A DNA stretch of 64,000 nt, taken from positions 1-64,000 of the forward strand of contig JBBQUY010000002.1 in NCBI GenBank assembly GCA_038212015.1, given 5' to 3'. How positions within the stretch are numbered: the first letter of the stretch is position 1; each line of letters starts with the position of its first letter. The position numbers and the translations under genes are program-made. The notes under the pieces are model-generated. The model had not been told where the DNA came from. It made no database searches and saw only the letters and a program-made list of their open reading frames with translations. This DNA is from JAGQUL01 sp038212015 (GTDB taxonomy: Bacteria > Actinomycetota > Thermoleophilia > Gaiellales > SKUG01). This document shows positions 62,466 to 64,000 of the stretch, piece after piece.

Positions 62466-63746
62466 TCAGTTCGGCTGCGGCGTGGCGATGAGCCACACCG
62501 TCAACGCGACGACCACCACGACAAGGAACATCTCGCGCAGCACGTACTGACGCAGCATGCGCGGTGCGTCCTCGGGGCGACGCGCGACCTGCGGCACGAA
62601 TGCCGACATGTTGTTCCACGCGAGCGGCATCGTGCCCAGATACAGCGCCAGCTTGGCGAGGATGAGTCGGCCGTAGGTGGAGTCGATCAGCTCGCCGAAC
62701 GAGGTGCCGAGCTCCGCATACGTGGCATATGCGCCGGTCAGCAGGATCGCCATGACGCTGGCGAATGCGACCTTGCTGAAGCGATCGATGGCGTCGATGT
62801 AGGTCGTCGCGAACGGCGCCAGGTAGGCGAGCTGGAGGAGGCCGCCGATCCAGATCGCGGCGGCGGTGACGTGCACCATGTCGAGTGGCATGCGCAGCCA
62901 TGTGGGCTCGGTCGTCACCGCGTGCCCGGTGATCGACAGGCTCGCCGCCAGTCCCACGAACACCGCGCCGAGCGCGTATCGAGCAGCAGTCGGAAGCGAC
63001 GTGCTCGAGCGAAGCAGCAGTGCGGGTCCGAGCGCCACGAACGCGAGCAGCGCCCGCAGCTCGAGTGATCGCCCGAACGGCGTGTCGGCTGTCGCCTGCA
63101 GCGCGTCGATCTGCAGCGCGTCGCCGATGCTGCTCCCCTGCAGGATCGCCGTGTTGAGCACGAAACCGGCACCGTATGCCACGAGCAGCGTGATGAGCGA
63201 CACCACGAGCAGGCGTGGTCGCCAGCCGGGTGCGATCAGGCACGCGAACAGGCCCCCGCCGGCAGCAAGCAGCAACGCGATGATCTCCACGAAGCGTACG
63301 GTCGAGAATGCGACCTGCAGCGTCCGGTCGACCGTTCCCGCGTCGCTGGCTGCCGCCGCGCCGCCGCCCTCGGTCTCTTCGCCGATCGAGAACGAGAACG
63401 AGCCGTTGATGACGTGCCCGTCCTCGCTCGAGACGCGATACCCCACGCCGTACGTTCCGGGTTCGGAGCCGTCGAACGCCTGCGTGATGCGATTGCCCTT
63501 CGTCGGCGCAGGCGCGCCGGTCGCCACGTTCAACTCGCCTGGTCCGAACACCTGGATCGATCCCGGTCCGGCGACGACCGTGCCGCTGAACTCGAGCGTC
63601 ACGCCGTTCGGCGCGACCTCGACCACGCTGTCGGCGGCGGGTTCGGAGGAGGCCAGGCTCGCGTGGGCGCCGGCCGCCTGCGGAAGCGCGACGAGCAGCA
63701 CGAGCGCGATCAGGAGCCACGCGAGGATCTGTCGGACGGGACGCAT
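62466..63746 (-). CDS. CopC-CopD fusion, copper handling
   Basis: The 426-residue product has a signal peptide (LLIALVLLVALPQAAGAHA) with the mature protein starting HASLASSEPA. It then has a CopC-like beta domain (NGVTLEFSGTV, TYGVGYRVSSEDGHVINGSFSFSIG) whose N-terminal His and DGH motif suit copper binding. An eight-helix CopD-like membrane domain follows (ITGHAVTTEPTWLRMPLDMVHVTAAAIWIGGL). CopCD proteins move copper across the membrane, often for cytochrome oxidase; nearby ctaA and ccm genes fit this. Confidence 0.9.
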   Translation of the reverse strand: MRPVRQILAWLLIALVLLVALPQAAGAHASLASSEPAADSVVEVAPNGVTLEFSGTVVAGPGSIQVFGPGELNVATGAPAPTKGNRITQAFDGSEPGTYGVGYRVSSEDGHVINGSFSFSIGEETEGGGAAAASDAGTVDRTLQVAFSTVRFVEIIALLLAAGGGLFACLIAPGWRPRLLVVSLITLLVAYGAGFVLNTAILQGSSIGDALQIDALQATADTPFGRSLELRALLAFVALGPALLLRSSTSLPTAARYALGAVFVGLAASLSITGHAVTTEPTWLRMPLDMVHVTAAAIWIGGLLQLAYLAPFATTYIDAIDRFSKVAFASVMAILLTGAYATYAELGTSFGELIDSTYGRLILAKLALYLGTMPLAWNNMSAFVPQVARRPEDAPRMLRQYVLREMFLVVVVVALTVWLIATPQPN

Positions 63747-63864
63747 TCGAGGTGGGGCGTACCCGCGGATGCGGCATCACGCACGCACGCCGAATCCGGG
63801 CAGGGCTGCTGCCCCTTGTCGGATCCGGGAATTCGTCGCATCCTTGAAGCAGGTGACGACCCCC

Positions 63865-64000
63865 ATGCACCAGTACCCGACCCTGCACTCGAACCCGAAC
63901 GCCCCGGCGCAGCCGACGATGGCGGACGTCTGGGGCGAGTTCCCCAGCGGCCACGGCCACCTCGTCGATGCGGTCCAGCAACGCATCGAGCTGCACGCGC
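63865..64000 (+). CDS. N-terminal part of a hypothetical protein, cut by the window edge
   Basis: The frame is open to the window end: MHQYPTLHSNPNAPAQPTMADVWGEF and on through HGHLVDAVQQRIELHA. AGGTGA lies seven bases before the ATG. The short polar, Pro-rich start resembles other leaders in this window. Family cannot be judged from 45 residues. Confidence 0.5.
   Translation, partial: MHQYPTLHSNPNAPAQPTMADVWGEFPSGHGHLVDAVQQRIELHA

Overview
The window is about 64 kb of high-GC, densely coding bacterial DNA. GTG and ATG starts are common, and 4-bp stop/start overlaps occur within gene pairs. The gene content fits a monoderm actinobacterium: two LPxTG-type surface proteins, a GuaB3-type IMP dehydrogenase homologue, a three-subunit proton-translocating transhydrogenase, a type IV pilin-like gene, and cytochrome c maturation genes of the cysteine-type CcmE kind. 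My inference is class Thermoleophilia (Solirubrobacterales or Patulibacter-like). No rRNA is present to confirm this.

Layout. 0-9.6 kb: tail of a membrane gene, uvrC, a repetitive LPFTG surface protein, two small proteins starting MQL, ogt, a tandem pair of HExxH metalloprotease-like genes, another MQL protein, and an AbrB/PIN toxin-antitoxin pair. 9.7-14.3 kb: the glycolytic operon gap-pgk-tpiA-gpmI. 14.4-25 kb: a lipase-like hydrolase, a secreted DUF4394 protein, an endonuclease/exonuclease/phosphatase-family protein, a metallophosphoesterase, a DUF3467 protein, rlmH, a cysteine synthase-like gene, argS (with an altered HIGH motif) and a nucleotidyltransferase-like gene. 23.6-32.5 kb: a thioesterase-like gene, a pilin-like gene, a SEC-C protein, a LysR regulator, small proteins, a double cNMP-binding protein, a cold-shock gene, tRNA-Gly(CCC), a LamG protein and a DUF2181-like protein. 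32.5-41.6 kb: a GH3 protein, pntAA-pntAB-pntB, a duplication scar with a 24-codon ORF, a flotillin operon and a DUF455 ferritin-like gene. 41.8-47.2 kb: an N-terminally extended Lgt and the guaB3-guaA-ATP-grasp operon (minus strand). 47.3-55.5 kb: small proteins, a second LPFTG protein, a YgjP-like hydrolase, an 843-residue helical protein, a methyltransferase-bcp pair and another MQL protein. 55.5-64 kb: ctaA, a glycine/arginine-rich membrane protein, ccmE-ccmF, a zinc-ribbon membrane protein, an M23 peptidase, a CopC-CopD fusion and a truncated ORF at the edge.

Working together: the housekeeping blocks cover glycolysis, the NAD(P)H redox link, guanine nucleotide synthesis, and haem A and cytochrome c assembly. 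Between them lie many lineage-specific proteins without ordinary signal peptides. At least seven of these begin Met-Gln-Leu/Ile (codons RTG CAG) followed by a Pro/Ala/Val/Thr-rich stretch, then very different bodies, including metalloprotease-like and phosphodiesterase-like folds. This shared leader is the best candidate here for an undescribed sorting or loading system, but that is an inference.

All assignments come from reading motifs and context. No database search was run.
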